Assembly (NCBI GenBank): GCA_027488395.1
Contig: JAIYBT010000013.1
Span: 56,917 to 120,916, forward strand
Reading direction: 5' to 3'
DNA from: Methylophilaceae bacterium
GTDB taxonomy: Bacteria > Pseudomonadota > Gammaproteobacteria > Burkholderiales > Methylophilaceae
DNA length: 64,000 nucleotides
Below are positions 48,887-58,513 of the stretch, one piece after another. Every line of letters begins with the position of its first letter. Within the stretch, counting starts at the first letter, position 1. The translations under genes and the position numbers were made by a program. The notes under the pieces were generated by a model. That model searched no databases, had not been told where the DNA came from, and saw only the letters and a list, made by a program, of their open reading frames with translations.

Positions 48887-49291
48887 ATGGCGCAACGCAC
48901 CCTATTGCTCGATACCAACATCTTGCTCTATGCGCTGATTTCGCCAGAAAAGTTAAGCGTAGAATTGCAAGGGCAACTCACTCAAAATGAAAACGAAATT
49001 TATTTTAGTGCGGTGAGTATTTGGGAAATCGCCATAAAAGCCAGCCTCAACAGAGCAGACTTCAATTTTTCACCGCAAGATATTCACGCCCTAGCCCTGC
49101 AAACAGGCTTTACTGAACTACCCATGCACGCCCACCACACCTATGCTGTGACGCATTTGCCTTGGCATCACCGCGACCCGTTTGATCGATTATTGATCGC
49201 GCAAGCGCTGGCACTGCCTGCCTATTTCATCACCAGCGATTCGCAACTACAACCCTATTCAGAGCTGATTCAATTGGTAAACTTAAAATAA
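48887..49291 (+). CDS. VapC-type PIN-domain toxin
   Basis: 134 residues. A PIN ribonuclease: Asp9 (LLDTNILLY), the Glu in SIWEIAIK, the Asp residues in HRDPFDRLLIAQA and in TSDSQL form the acidic metal site. VapC toxins cleave tRNA or rRNA. It is paired with a Phd-type rather than VapB antitoxin, a common mix. It ends in TAA at the spot where a second antitoxin gene seems once to have started. Confidence 0.9.
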   Translation: MAQRTLLLDTNILLYALISPEKLSVELQGQLTQNENEIYFSAVSIWEIAIKASLNRADFNFSPQDIHALALQTGFTELPMHAHHTYAVTHLPWHHRDPFDRLLIAQALALPAYFITSDSQLQPYSELIQLVNLK

Positions 49292-49527
49292 GCACACTGA
49301 AAATTGAGTTACCTGACTCTTTGATCATCGCACTCAAGCAGCTTGCAGGCGATGACAACGACGACTTTATTAAGCAATTTATCGCCTCAGCGGTGGCTGA
49401 AAAAGTATCAGCGTAGACTACAGAAAAATTTAATCAAGCACGCGCCAACCTTGCTTTAAAAGCCAAGTTTGAAGCACGGTTGGCTAATGTGCCCTATGTA
49501 GAAGCAGAAGTATTTGGTAAGCAATAG
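49288..49527 (+). pseudogene. Decayed HicB/CopG-like antitoxin gene
   Basis: Read in frame from 49288 the translation is I-STLKIELPDSLIIALKQLAG, then DDNDDFIKQFIASAVAEKVSA, an in-frame TAG (49414-49416), then TTEKFNQARANLALKAKFEA and on to a TAG at 49525. This resembles the common antitoxins that begin M-x-TLNLPDSLI and have SAIAEKVSAL before a helical tail. The first codon is ATA where ATG is expected. One G-to-A change would explain both this and the TAA stop of vapC, because ATGA would have carried the old overlapping stop and start. With the second stop the gene cannot be functional. Confidence 0.65.
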
Positions 49528-49699
49528 TCACGCAAACAAATCGCCTCACATCAAGTCAACCCGTTCATAAAATAGAAGCGCTACACGCAAGTCTTGCAAG
49601 AGATTTTAGACACACCAAATTTATCAAATGATGTGTTTGAAGTGGTGAGAAAGTGATTGAAGGGTAGTAACAAAGGGTATGCAGAGCGCAAACTTAGCC
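49528..49699 (+). other. Remnant coding-like sequence
   Basis: The same frame continues with SRKQIASHQVNPFIK, a TAG, then KRYTQVLQEILDTPNLSNDV and FEVVRK before a TGA. It looks like the end of another small gene interrupted by a stop, with no start codon. I do not recognise the family. No other gene is visible up to the convergent nuclease-like gene. Confidence 0.35.
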
Positions 49700-50656
49700 T
49701 TAATCGGTCGTTATTTCCTGAACATCCCAATCAGTAGTTTTAAGCTCTCCAGTTTGGTAAAACTGTCTTACTAACTTTATGAACTCCAAGAAATCCGAAT
49801 TTTCCTCTACTAATCGATTTGCGGTATTCCAATCTATGTCTAGCTTTTCTTTTGCAGGAATAATAATTTGGCTTTCAGATGGGTTCTCAAGGTCAAGCCT
49901 CATAAACCCTATACCATGCAAGCTAGATAACATTCTTAGCTCTTTAAGCGTATCCGCACCTTCAATATCGTTTGCAACCAAATAGCCAAAGTTAGCCCAA
50001 GATGAATTACTCACCGCCTGAAAGAAAACTTCTCGTATGTTAGATCTATTCACCAAGATTTTGACTTCAAATGACCAAACCTTAGTTTTTTTGTCAGCGT
50101 ATTGAGTTACACAGTCTTTTATCTCTCTATTCCAGTCTTGACTCAAATTTTCCATAGCTACCAAATCGGGATACAGCCACTTATTACCTCCAGCGCCTTT
50201 ATTATTTTTTGACCTTTTTTCATCAATGCGCTTACTGTATAAATCAAGTTCTGACCACAAGAAAGCACTTAATACCTTGTAAAGATCGTGCTCTCTGAGG
50301 GTTGATTTTTTTGATACATTTTTTGGTGACAAGATATGATCTTCAGCTTTTTCTACTTCAGAAATATCGGTAGCATTTGTAAAGTAATACTTTCTAGGTC
50401 TACTTTCGGTAGTTTTGATTTGAGGGTGCTTTTTTTGAATACGTGGACGCTGTGATCCAATTTCAGCAACCAGCTGTTGCAACAAAGCTACGTCATTGTC
50501 TAAAGGGTTGACCGTTGCAGTGGACCGATGCTGTTTTTCCCTACATTCGTCTGGGTAAGTTTCAAAAATCCATTGAGCGATGTCGCGAGCCGTGTATTTA
50601 TCGTCAATATTTTTCTTAAGAAAATCAACGACAGTTTGTGCCAAGTTAAGAGCCAT
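49700..50656 (-). CDS. Orphan PD-(D/E)xK nuclease-like protein (HrgA/COG2958 type)
   Basis: 318 residues. Residues 1-70 look like a winged-helix DNA-binding domain (FLKKNIDDKYTARDIAQWIF). The second half has a nuclease core: Pro163-Asp164 (WLYPDLVAM), Glu197-x-Lys199 (VWSFEVKILV), and Gln213 (REVFFQAVSNSSWANFGYLVA), with a possible upstream Glu122. That is the PD-(D/E)xK pattern of restriction endonucleases. There is no methyltransferase next to it. Similar proteins are found beside or in place of restriction systems. The lower G+C feel and clustering with toxin-antitoxin remains suggest horizontal acquisition. Target DNA and activity are unknown. Confidence 0.7.
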   Translation of the reverse strand: MALNLAQTVVDFLKKNIDDKYTARDIAQWIFETYPDECREKQHRSTATVNPLDNDVALLQQLVAEIGSQRPRIQKKHPQIKTTESRPRKYYFTNATDISEVEKAEDHILSPKNVSKKSTLREHDLYKVLSAFLWSELDLYSKRIDEKRSKNNKGAGGNKWLYPDLVAMENLSQDWNREIKDCVTQYADKKTKVWSFEVKILVNRSNIREVFFQAVSNSSWANFGYLVANDIEGADTLKELRMLSSLHGIGFMRLDLENPSESQIIIPAKEKLDIDWNTANRLVEENSDFLEFIKLVRQFYQTGELKTTDWDVQEITTD

Positions 50657-50701
50657 TTAAATTTTCACGTTTAGTATATTTGTATGAGATGTTATCACTC
50701 G

Positions 50702-52339
50702 CTAAATTTCTTGACCAATACTCAACGCTACCGCCTCCGCCACTTTAATCCCATCCACCCCCGCTGACAAAATCCCACCCGCATAACCCGCGCCTTCGCC
50801 ACAGGGGTAGAGACCTTTGGTGTTGATGCTTTCTAACGTGTTGTCATCGCGTTTAATGCGAATCGGGCTGGAAGTGCGGGTTTCTACCCCTGTTAATACG
50901 CCGTCAGCTAAATCAAAGCCTGGTAATTGTTTGGCAAAAGCGGGGATAGCCTCGCGCATGGCGGTGATGGCAAATTCTGGCAATGCGGTATCTAAATTCG
51001 TGAGGGTGACGCCGGGTGTATAAGAGGGGGTGACCTCACCTAATTGGGTCGAGGGTCGGTTGGCTAAAAAATCACCGATCAGTTGCCCGGGGGCGTTGTA
51101 ATTGCTACCACCCAATACAAAGGCATGGCTTTCTAATTGGCGTTGAAATGCCATGCCTGCCAATGGGTGGTCTGGGTAATCGACCTCAGGGGTAATGCCC
51201 ACCACAATGCCAGCATTGGCGTTTCGCTCATTGCGCGAGTATTGGCTCATGCCGTTGGTGACCACGCGATGGGGTTCAGAAGCGGCCGCCACCACAGTGC
51301 CACCTGGGCACATGCAAAAGCTATATACACTGCGGCCATTTTGGGCGTGATGTACCAAGCGGTAATCAGCAGCGCCGAGTTTGTTTAATAGATCTTCGCT
51401 ATAACTTTTGCCATAGCGGGCGCGGTCAATTAAGCCTTGCGGGTGCTCTATTCTAAATCCGACTGAAAATGGTTTGGCTTCGACGTAAATGCCTTTGTTG
51501 TACACCATTTCAAAGGTGTCTCGCGCGCTATGGCCAACGGCTAAAATCAAGTGATGGGTGGCAATGTATTCACCTGTGTGTAGCGTCACCCCTTGCACTT
51601 GCTGGTTTTCAACATGAATGTCATCAACGCGGCTTTCAAAACGGATTTCTCCGCCAAGCGATTGGATGGTGTTACGCATTTCCTCTACCATGCCCACTAA
51701 TCTAAAGGTGCCGATATGAGGGTGGCTGACATATTGAATTTCAGGCGGTGCACCTGCTTTGATAAATTCGTGTATGACTTTGCGGCCGTAATGTTTGGGG
51801 TCTTTGATTTGGCTATACAGTTTGCCATCCGAAAAGGTACCTGCGCCGCCTTCACCATATTGCACGTTGGATTCAGGATTTAAGGTATTTTTGCGCCATA
51901 GGCCCCAAGTATCTTTGGTGCGTTTTCGTACTTCTTTGCCGCGTTCGAGCACAATCGGTTTAAAACCAGATTGCGCTAAAATTAACGCCGCAAAAATACC
52001 TGCGGGACCAAAGCCAACAATCACTGGTCGCAGGGCAGGCGGCTTGGTGGCGGTTGCGACAACATGGTAGCCAGTGTCGGGCGAGGGTTGTATGTGCGGA
52101 TCTTTTTTAAATATTGCGAGTAGCTTGGCTTCGTTTTTGACCGTCACATCGAGGCTATACACATACAAAATCGCATGTGATTTACGCGCGTCGACGCCGC
52201 GTTTAAAAATCTCAAAACGAATTAAGTCATCCTTTGCAATGTCTAGTCTTTTAAGGATGGCGGCTTGAATTTGCGTGTCCTGATGAATCAGGGTATCGGC
52301 GTGTTCAATCGGAAGTTTGAGTTCGGTGATTCGTAGCAT
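50702..52339 (-). CDS. FAD-dependent dehydrogenase (COG2509 type)
   Basis: 545 residues. The first 90 residues form an N-terminal domain seen in the COG2509 group; the FAD motif is PVIVGFGPAGIFAALILAQSGFKPIVLERG (about 105-134). YGEGGAGTFSDGKLYSQIKDP and FCMCPGGTVVAAASEP are typical, and GLYPCGEGAGYAGGILSAGVDGI near the end closes the flavin site. These proteins are widespread but uncharacterised; a reductase role is assumed. It stands as a single gene. Confidence 0.85.
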   Translation of the reverse strand: MLRITELKLPIEHADTLIHQDTQIQAAILKRLDIAKDDLIRFEIFKRGVDARKSHAILYVYSLDVTVKNEAKLLAIFKKDPHIQPSPDTGYHVVATATKPPALRPVIVGFGPAGIFAALILAQSGFKPIVLERGKEVRKRTKDTWGLWRKNTLNPESNVQYGEGGAGTFSDGKLYSQIKDPKHYGRKVIHEFIKAGAPPEIQYVSHPHIGTFRLVGMVEEMRNTIQSLGGEIRFESRVDDIHVENQQVQGVTLHTGEYIATHHLILAVGHSARDTFEMVYNKGIYVEAKPFSVGFRIEHPQGLIDRARYGKSYSEDLLNKLGAADYRLVHHAQNGRSVYSFCMCPGGTVVAAASEPHRVVTNGMSQYSRNERNANAGIVVGITPEVDYPDHPLAGMAFQRQLESHAFVLGGSNYNAPGQLIGDFLANRPSTQLGEVTPSYTPGVTLTNLDTALPEFAITAMREAIPAFAKQLPGFDLADGVLTGVETRTSSPIRIKRDDNTLESINTKGLYPCGEGAGYAGGILSAGVDGIKVAEAVALSIGQEI

Positions 52340-52461
52340 AAGTAATTTTGGGATAGTAGTTATCTATCAAAAGCGCTATTTTATTACATTCAATTAAGGC
52401 TAGGCGCAGATTTTCATGAAGCTAGGCATTAATCTGACCGTGATGGTGTCGTTAACGAACT

Positions 52462-53655
52462 ATGTTCAGTTATAAAAGACGGATTTTTACACCTTTAGTG
52501 ATTGTAGCCACGCTGTTGTGCTTGAGCATGGCAGGGCTATTTGTCGCGATGTATCAGCTTGTCTATTATTCTGAGCAAAAAGATTTTGTTGATCGCCAAC
52601 GTTACGATATTGTGGCGTTAGAAAAAGCCATTACCAACGCTGAAAGCGGTCAGCGCGGTTATTTGCTCACGGGCTACACCTTGTTTTTAGAAAGCATGGA
52701 ACAAGGCCGCGAAGAGGCCAATCAAGTCATGGCGCGTTTTGATCAACATGCGGATCAACTCGATAGCCTGCGTAACTCCCTCAAAAACATCAATCAACTT
52801 ATCCATCAAAAATTTGATTTGATGGAGCAAGGCATTCAGGTGCAATTGAGTGCGGGTTCTTATGCCTCCCATTTGTCGTTGAGCAAAGATAAAGGCCAAT
52901 TATTAATGACGCACATTAAGCAGTTGTTAAATGAGGCTGATAAAAAACTGGTGGCATTGCGGGCGGAACATGAGTTACGCATCCGTAAACGCATGCTGGC
53001 GGCGGTGATTGGCGCGGTATTCACTGGCTTGTTAATGATTGGGGTGTTGCTTTTTTCGTATCGCAGTACAACCTTGCTGATTGAGCAGGTGATTAAAAAC
53101 AAAGCCACCGCCGATCAGCTCATGCATTATGCGGAACACGATTTACTCACGGGCTTGCCTAACCGTCGCAGCATTGACCTGCATCTTGAGCAGATTCACC
53201 AGTACGCGAATCGCCACTCTAAGCCGTTTGCGATTTTCTTTATGGATTTAGATGGATTTAAACTGGTGAACGATCAATATGGGCACGCCATAGGCGATGT
53301 GCTGTTGGTGCAAGTGTCGAGCTTATTTAAAAAAGTGTTGCGGCAATCGGATTTTCTCGCCCGACATGGCGGCGATGAGTTTGTGCTGGTGGTAACCGAT
53401 TATATGCATCGTGCAGAATTGATTCAGCTTGCACAACGCCTGATTCATTTGTTTCAACAGCCAATCATCGTCCGAAATGTAGCCGTTCAAATCGGCGTCA
53501 GCATTGGCATTGCGGAGTATCCACATCATGGTACGCAGGTGAAGCCCCTGTTGTTGGCAGCAGATGCCGCCATGTATGCCTCCAAAAAGAATGGCAAAAA
53601 TCGGTACAGTTTTACGACACCATTGGCACAGACTGAAACCAACCCCGCGGCATAA
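52462..53655 (+). CDS. Membrane-bound diguanylate cyclase (CHASE3-GGDEF)
   Basis: 397 residues. One N-terminal helix (about 9-34), a periplasmic CHASE3 sensor (ITNAESGQRGYLLTGYTLFLESM), a second helix (about 177-199), then a GGDEF domain. The active-site GGDEF is at 303-307 with an RxxD product-inhibition site (RQSD, 294-297) five residues before it, so both catalysis and feedback by c-di-GMP are expected. The start follows a 120-base intergenic stretch from a divergent gene. c-di-GMP could control surface and exopolysaccharide traits; the signal is unknown. Confidence 0.92.
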   Translation: MFSYKRRIFTPLVIVATLLCLSMAGLFVAMYQLVYYSEQKDFVDRQRYDIVALEKAITNAESGQRGYLLTGYTLFLESMEQGREEANQVMARFDQHADQLDSLRNSLKNINQLIHQKFDLMEQGIQVQLSAGSYASHLSLSKDKGQLLMTHIKQLLNEADKKLVALRAEHELRIRKRMLAAVIGAVFTGLLMIGVLLFSYRSTTLLIEQVIKNKATADQLMHYAEHDLLTGLPNRRSIDLHLEQIHQYANRHSKPFAIFFMDLDGFKLVNDQYGHAIGDVLLVQVSSLFKKVLRQSDFLARHGGDEFVLVVTDYMHRAELIQLAQRLIHLFQQPIIVRNVAVQIGVSIGIAEYPHHGTQVKPLLLAADAAMYASKKNGKNRYSFTTPLAQTETNPAA

Positions 53656-53667
53656 ACGCTGTTTGCG

Positions 53668-54279
53668 CTAGTCGTTTAAAGAAAGCTCCAATTGTAGTAT
53701 TTGCTTGAGCATGGGAACCGTGATGGGTTTTTTAATGGTGAGCGACCATTGATCGAGGGCGTCTAACACCGCCATTAACGTGGCTAGATCGCGTCTTAAA
53801 TTGCGTAAGCAATAGGTGATAACCTCGTCAGGCAATTTCATGCCACGCGCTTGCGCATGCGCCCGCAACGCTTCCACCTTATGTGCATCTTGCAACGGTT
53901 GTAATTGATACACCAAGCCCCATGCTAACCGTGTCGCAAGATCATCGCGCAACCCCATTTGATTGGGGGCGTAGCGGCCTGCAATGATCAAATTTCCGCC
54001 TTCCGCTTTGATCTGATTAAACGTATCAAACAGGATGATTTGCGCAGTTTCATCCAGCAAGTGTACGTCATCCGCAATATGCGCCCCTAGGCTCTGCGCC
54101 GCTAATAGTAAATGGGTTTTACCAGCACCTGGCGCGCCCCAAAGGTACATAAATTGGGTGTTGGACTGACCATGCAGCAACGCTTGTAAGCTGGTAAACG
54201 CTTCTTGATGCTGGCCGACAATGAAGTTTTCAAAACTCGGCATGGGCGGCGGCTGGATGTGTAAGAGCAATTGTTTCAA
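53668..54279 (-). CDS. hda: DnaA regulatory inactivator Hda
   Basis: 203 residues. An AAA+ protein related to DnaA that, with the beta clamp, stimulates ATP hydrolysis by DnaA after initiation. Walker A is WGAPGAGKTHLLLAA. The start is TTG at 54279; it is preferred over the ATG at 54243 because the residues KQLLLHIQ right after it form the clamp-binding motif, as in other Hda proteins. It is 11 bases from the permease gene upstream and likely in its operon. Confidence 0.9.
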   Translation of the reverse strand: MKQLLLHIQPPPMPSFENFIVGQHQEAFTSLQALLHGQSNTQFMYLWGAPGAGKTHLLLAAQSLGAHIADDVHLLDETAQIILFDTFNQIKAEGGNLIIAGRYAPNQMGLRDDLATRLAWGLVYQLQPLQDAHKVEALRAHAQARGMKLPDEVITYCLRNLRRDLATLMAVLDALDQWSLTIKKPITVPMLKQILQLELSLND

Positions 54280-54290
54280 AACGATGACTT

Positions 54291-55436
54291 TTATAAAGGC
54301 GGTTGAAAATGGTCCGAACTAGAAAGAATATGCGGTTGACCCTTGAGATAAGCATCGCTGCGTAAATAAGTGTGCTTGGTATACCGCACGCCAACGGCAA
54401 TCGCGGCACTGACCGGCAATGCCAGCAACACGCCAGCAAAACCAAACAATTGGCCACCCGCCATTAAGGCCAAAATCACGATCACTGGATGTAGGCCAAT
54501 GCGGTCGCCGACCAAGATTGGCGTCAAAATAAAACTTTCAACCAATTGGCCGATGCCAAACACAATCAACACGGGGAACACCTCGGTCATGGAGGCAAAC
54601 TGCAGCATGGCTAACACCACCGCCATCACAAAGGCGAGCGCAAAGCCTAAGTAAGGCACAAAACTAAGCAAGCCTGCAATTAAGCCAATGGATAATGCCA
54701 TGTCCAATCCCACCCACCATAAGCCCAGGCTATAAAACACGCACAAAGAGAGCATGACCGATAATTGACCTCGTAAAAATTCAGCCACCACCTCATCGAC
54801 ATCTTTGGCGATCAGGCTCACACGGCCCACCCAATCCCGCGGGACCAGCTCGCCGACTTGCTTCATCATGTGATCCCAGTCGCGCAAAAAATAAAACAGC
54901 ACCACGGGCAACAGGCAAATGTTGGCAAAGATCCCCAGCAAGGTGAGCCCCTTTTGACCTGCGCTGAGTAAGATAGCGCCAAGTGTGCTCCCAGCCGTTT
55001 GCCAGTGCTCACTCACTAGTTTTTGTACCATCTGTTGATCGATCTGTAGCCGAATACCAAACCGTGAAAACAACCATGGTTCAATCTGGGTATCCAAGTG
55101 GTCAAGCAGTAACGGTAGGCGTTCTGCAATCAGTTGTGATTGCTGTTGTAATAACGGGATTAAAATTAAGATTAACCCCACAATCATAAGAAGCACCCCT
55201 GCCATGACCGTCAAGCTCGCCAGCGTGCGGCCCACCTGCCATCGTTTAAAACCACAGAGACTGAGGCTGTCGACTAAGGGGTCTAGCATATAGGCGATGA
55301 CGCCAGCGGCTAAAAATGGCGTTAAGATGGGTTCGAGTAAATAACACAAATACATCAACACAATGATCACCAACCACCAGCGATGGTCGCTAATAAATTG
55401 TGAGGCACCTACGGGAGTGGGGTGGTGGTCAGACAT
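54291..55436 (-). CDS. AI-2E/PerM family permease
   Basis: 381 residues from the ATG at 55436 (the frame is open 39 codons further upstream). About eight membrane helices. Family features: FLAAGVIAYMLDPLVD, the long amphipathic part with QIEPWLF, and the C-terminal PVLIVFGIGQLVESFILTPILVGDRIGLHPVIVILALMAGGQLFG. Members were named for autoinducer-2 export but many act as Na+/H+ antiporters or unknown carriers. It lies upstream of hda and divergent from purM. Confidence 0.9.
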   Translation of the reverse strand: MSDHHPTPVGASQFISDHRWWLVIIVLMYLCYLLEPILTPFLAAGVIAYMLDPLVDSLSLCGFKRWQVGRTLASLTVMAGVLLMIVGLILILIPLLQQQSQLIAERLPLLLDHLDTQIEPWLFSRFGIRLQIDQQMVQKLVSEHWQTAGSTLGAILLSAGQKGLTLLGIFANICLLPVVLFYFLRDWDHMMKQVGELVPRDWVGRVSLIAKDVDEVVAEFLRGQLSVMLSLCVFYSLGLWWVGLDMALSIGLIAGLLSFVPYLGFALAFVMAVVLAMLQFASMTEVFPVLIVFGIGQLVESFILTPILVGDRIGLHPVIVILALMAGGQLFGFAGVLLALPVSAAIAVGVRYTKHTYLRSDAYLKGQPHILSSSDHFQPPL

Positions 55437-55607
55437 GGTGAGCTTAAATCCCTGTGAATTCCGGCTTAGGTCGAACGCGCAAGATGCGTTAAAATACGAG
55501 TGTTTTAAAATTATAACGAAATTCGTCCCCCGCACGTGCTTTAGTTCACCCACCTGCAGGCCTGCGACGCATTCATAGCATATTAATATCGTAAACCAAG
55601 AAACGGG

Positions 55608-56660
55608 ATGATTTTGACTAGCGCTTCTGATAACACCTCCATTACCTACCGCGACGCTGGCGTTGACATTGAAGCCGGTGACGCTTTAGTCGAACAGATT
55701 AAACCATTTGCGAAACGCACCATGCGGCCCGAAGTGATGGGCGGCATTGGGGGCTTTGGTTCTTTGTTTGCGATGCCAACGAAATTTAAAGAACCTGTGC
55801 TGGTCTCGGGTACCGATGGCGTAGGCACCAAGCTCAAATTGGCGTTTGAGCTCAATCAACACGACACGGTGGGCATTGATCTGGTGGCCATGAGTGTCAA
55901 TGACATTTTGGTACAGGGCGCTGAACCTTTATTCTTTTTAGATTATTTTGCCTGCGGCAAGCTTGAAGTCGGTACAGCTGCGGCGGTTATTAAAGGCATC
56001 GCGCATGGCTGTGAAGAGTCAGGCTGTGCGCTAGTAGGCGGCGAAACCGCAGAAATGCCAGGGATGTACCCAGCAGGTGAATACGATTTGGCTGGTTTTG
56101 CGGTGGGTTGTGTTGATAAAGCTAAGATTATTGACGGCACCACCATTCAAGCCGGTGATGTCGTGTTGGGGCTGGCGTCCAGCGGCGCGCATTCTAACGG
56201 CTATTCACTGATTCGTAAGTTGATTGAAAAATCAGGCATTGATATGCATGCTGATTTTCATGGCCGACCATTTAAAGACGTGGTCATGGCGCCCACAAAA
56301 TTGTATGTGAAATCCATTTTAAGCTTGCTCGACACCTTACCCGTAAAAGGCATGGCCCATATTACAGGCGGCGGCATTACTGAAAACATACCGCGCGTAT
56401 TGCCAGCGGGCTTAACTGCAGAAATTCAAGCCAGTAGCTGGACGCTGCCGCCATTGTTTCAGTGGTTGCAAGCGCAAGGCAATATTGCGCCACTTGAAAT
56501 GTATCGTACTTTTAACTGTGGTATTGGCATGGCGGTGATTGTTTCTGCGGCCGATGCGGCGCAAGCGACCGCGGTATTAGCGGCCAAGGGCGAAACGGTG
56601 TACACCATTGGCCAGATTCGTGCGCAACAAGCGGGTGAAGCGCCTACAGTGGTGATCTAG
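55608..56660 (+). CDS. purM: Phosphoribosylformylglycinamidine cyclo-ligase
   Basis: 350 residues. It closes the imidazole ring in purine synthesis (FGAM to AIR, using ATP). Signatures: [59 protein letters not shown] and [16 protein letters not shown]. purN, often the next gene, is not here; two DUF3108 genes follow instead, beginning 5 bases after the stop. Confidence 0.98.
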   Translation: MILTSASDNTSITYRDAGVDIEAGDALVEQIKPFAKRTMRPEVMGGIGGFGSLFAMPTKFKEPVLVSGTDGVGTKLKLAFELNQHDTVGIDLVAMSVNDILVQGAEPLFFLDYFACGKLEVGTAAAVIKGIAHGCEESGCALVGGETAEMPGMYPAGEYDLAGFAVGCVDKAKIIDGTTIQAGDVVLGLASSGAHSNGYSLIRKLIEKSGIDMHADFHGRPFKDVVMAPTKLYVKSILSLLDTLPVKGMAHITGGGITENIPRVLPAGLTAEIQASSWTLPPLFQWLQAQGNIAPLEMYRTFNCGIGMAVIVSAADAAQATAVLAAKGETVYTIGQIRAQQAGEAPTVVI

Positions 56661-56665
56661 TGCGC

Positions 56666-57358
56666 ATGAAGCAGTGGTTTTGCAGCTTGCACACTGTGTT
56701 GTTATTAACAGGTCTGTGTGTATTGTCTGCAGCGCATGCAGCGCCTAAGCAACTCACGCTGACGTATCAATTGCTGCAAGGCGGTCAAGCAATCGCCACC
56801 ACGAAAGAAACACTCACTGTCACCGGCAAACAATATCGGTTGGAATCTCGCACGCAAGGTTTGGGGCTGTATCAGTTGATGGGCGAGCGCAGTTTAGTCA
56901 GCGTTGGCTTGGTGGTGAAACAGCATCTGCAACCTATACAGTTTGAATCGCATCAGTCTAAACATGCCAATAAAACGCGGATTAATCGTTTTGATTGGGC
57001 CAAGCGTACGCTGATATTTGAAGCTAAGGGTAATCAAACCACCAGCCCGTTGCGCGATGGCACACAAGATTTGTTAAGCGTGATGTACTGCTGGATGTGG
57101 CAGCCGCCTAAAGGTAAGCACATCAGCTTGCCTGTGACGAATGGTAAAAAATTAGCCCAGCGCACGTTTAATGTGTTGGAGGAAAAAGCCCCGCTGATGA
57201 CAGATGCGGGAAGTTTTAAAGTGGTTAAACTGGTCGATGCCGAGGGTGAAAAAATCGTTTATTTGGCCAAAGATCGGCAATATTTACCTGTAAAACTGGT
57301 GTTAGTGGATGACGGAAAACGCCTAGAGCAAGTGCTGATCAAAGTGGAAGGGCAATAA
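56666..57358 (+). CDS. DUF3108 periplasmic protein
   Basis: 230 residues from the ATG at 56666; an overlapping GTG at 56660 is the alternative. Signal peptide ends near SAAHA. The rest is predicted beta-rich: LTLTYQLLQGGQAIATTKET, LESRTQGLGLYQLMGERS and VTNGKKLAQRTFNVLEEKAP are DUF3108-type segments. Function unknown; likely periplasmic and envelope-related. Its stop overlaps the next start (TAATG). The following gene is a longer relative, so the two arose by duplication. Confidence 0.85.
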   Translation: MKQWFCSLHTVLLLTGLCVLSAAHAAPKQLTLTYQLLQGGQAIATTKETLTVTGKQYRLESRTQGLGLYQLMGERSLVSVGLVVKQHLQPIQFESHQSKHANKTRINRFDWAKRTLIFEAKGNQTTSPLRDGTQDLLSVMYCWMWQPPKGKHISLPVTNGKKLAQRTFNVLEEKAPLMTDAGSFKVVKLVDAEGEKIVYLAKDRQYLPVKLVLVDDGKRLEQVLIKVEGQ

Positions 57359-58479
57359 TGCGGCAGGTTGGTAACGCGCGCGTGACCAACCTGTTCAACA
57401 GGCTACACACAAGCATGCAAGGTACTTCAGTCTGGCAGTGGATCACCACCCGAATTTCCAAACAGGGCTGGGTGGCCTTAGTCATTTCTGTGCTATTGCA
57501 TAGCCTTTTGTTCTCACAGTGGCATTGGTCGTTGTGGTCAGACCATATCCCTGAACGCACAACGATTGAGGCGCGTTTGGTACTCAAACAAGCATTGCCC
57601 ATGTCTGCCCCGAGGCTAAAGCCAACGCTTAAAAGTAAAGCCTTAGCGCCAAACAATAGCCCATCGCCTGCGCCTCCACCCAGTACTAATCCAGTGCCTG
57701 TGGCGCAATTGCCCGAGGTTGCGCCTCAGGCGATGCCTGCAGTCAACGATGTTGACGCAATTGCAATAACCGGTGATGCTCCGTTTGCCACGGATCCAGA
57801 TACCGTGGTGGTGACGGATGACGAAGCGGCTGGGTTGATGCCGCCTTACAGTCGAGCTGATACTGAGTTTGCGATTTTTGTAAATGGAGACAAAAGACCG
57901 TCTGGCACCGCGCATATTGGCTACGTTGGCCAAGATGGGCAATATGCGTTGCGATGGCAGATTGAAGGCAGTGGCTTACTGAAGCTGCTGTACCCATCGC
58001 TGGTGCAAGAAAGTCGCGGTGAAATTCTGCCGCATGGTCTGAGGCCGCAATTTTATCGCTATGCCTTTGGTCAGCGTGCCAGCAAAACCTATGAGGCCAA
58101 ATTTAATTGGTCAGAGCGGGTACTCACCTTGGTGAGCAGTAAAGGCGAGGTGGTGAACGATTTACCGCTAAATACCCAAGATATGTTGAGTTTTATGTAT
58201 CAATTTATGTTTGTACCGCCATTACAAATGATGCAAGTGGCGATCACCAATGGTAAGCGTATCGGTGAGTACGAATACGCATTTGAAGGTGAGGAGTCGT
58301 TGCAGATTGGCAGCCAAACCGTGCAAACCATGCATATTGCCCATCATCGGGGCGAAACAGATGAAAAAGTGGAGTTATGGCTTGCAACAGACTACCGTTA
58401 TTTGCCAGTAAAAATCCGTAAAATTGACAAACATGGCATGGTGATAGAACAAATCGCTACCCAACTCAACGTCCAATAA
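57358..58479 (+). CDS. DUF3108 protein with membrane anchor and proline-rich linker
   Basis: 373 residues. One membrane helix (about 38-53, WVALVISVLLHSLLFS), then a Pro/Ala-rich linker (about 98-122) reminiscent of TonB, and a C-terminal DUF3108 domain (about 170-370; YALRWQIEGSGLLKLLYPSLVQESRG and FMYQFMFVPPLQMMQVAITNGKRIGEYEY). Same domain as the preceding gene, so a paralogue with an anchor and a spacer long enough to reach into the periplasm. An rsmB-type gene follows. Confidence 0.85.
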   Translation: MRQVGNARVTNLFNRLHTSMQGTSVWQWITTRISKQGWVALVISVLLHSLLFSQWHWSLWSDHIPERTTIEARLVLKQALPMSAPRLKPTLKSKALAPNNSPSPAPPPSTNPVPVAQLPEVAPQAMPAVNDVDAIAITGDAPFATDPDTVVVTDDEAAGLMPPYSRADTEFAIFVNGDKRPSGTAHIGYVGQDGQYALRWQIEGSGLLKLLYPSLVQESRGEILPHGLRPQFYRYAFGQRASKTYEAKFNWSERVLTLVSSKGEVVNDLPLNTQDMLSFMYQFMFVPPLQMMQVAITNGKRIGEYEYAFEGEESLQIGSQTVQTMHIAHHRGETDEKVELWLATDYRYLPVKIRKIDKHGMVIEQIATQLNVQ

Positions 58480-58513
58480 GCGTTGTGACTAGACCGAACA
58501 GAAAGTGTAAAAG

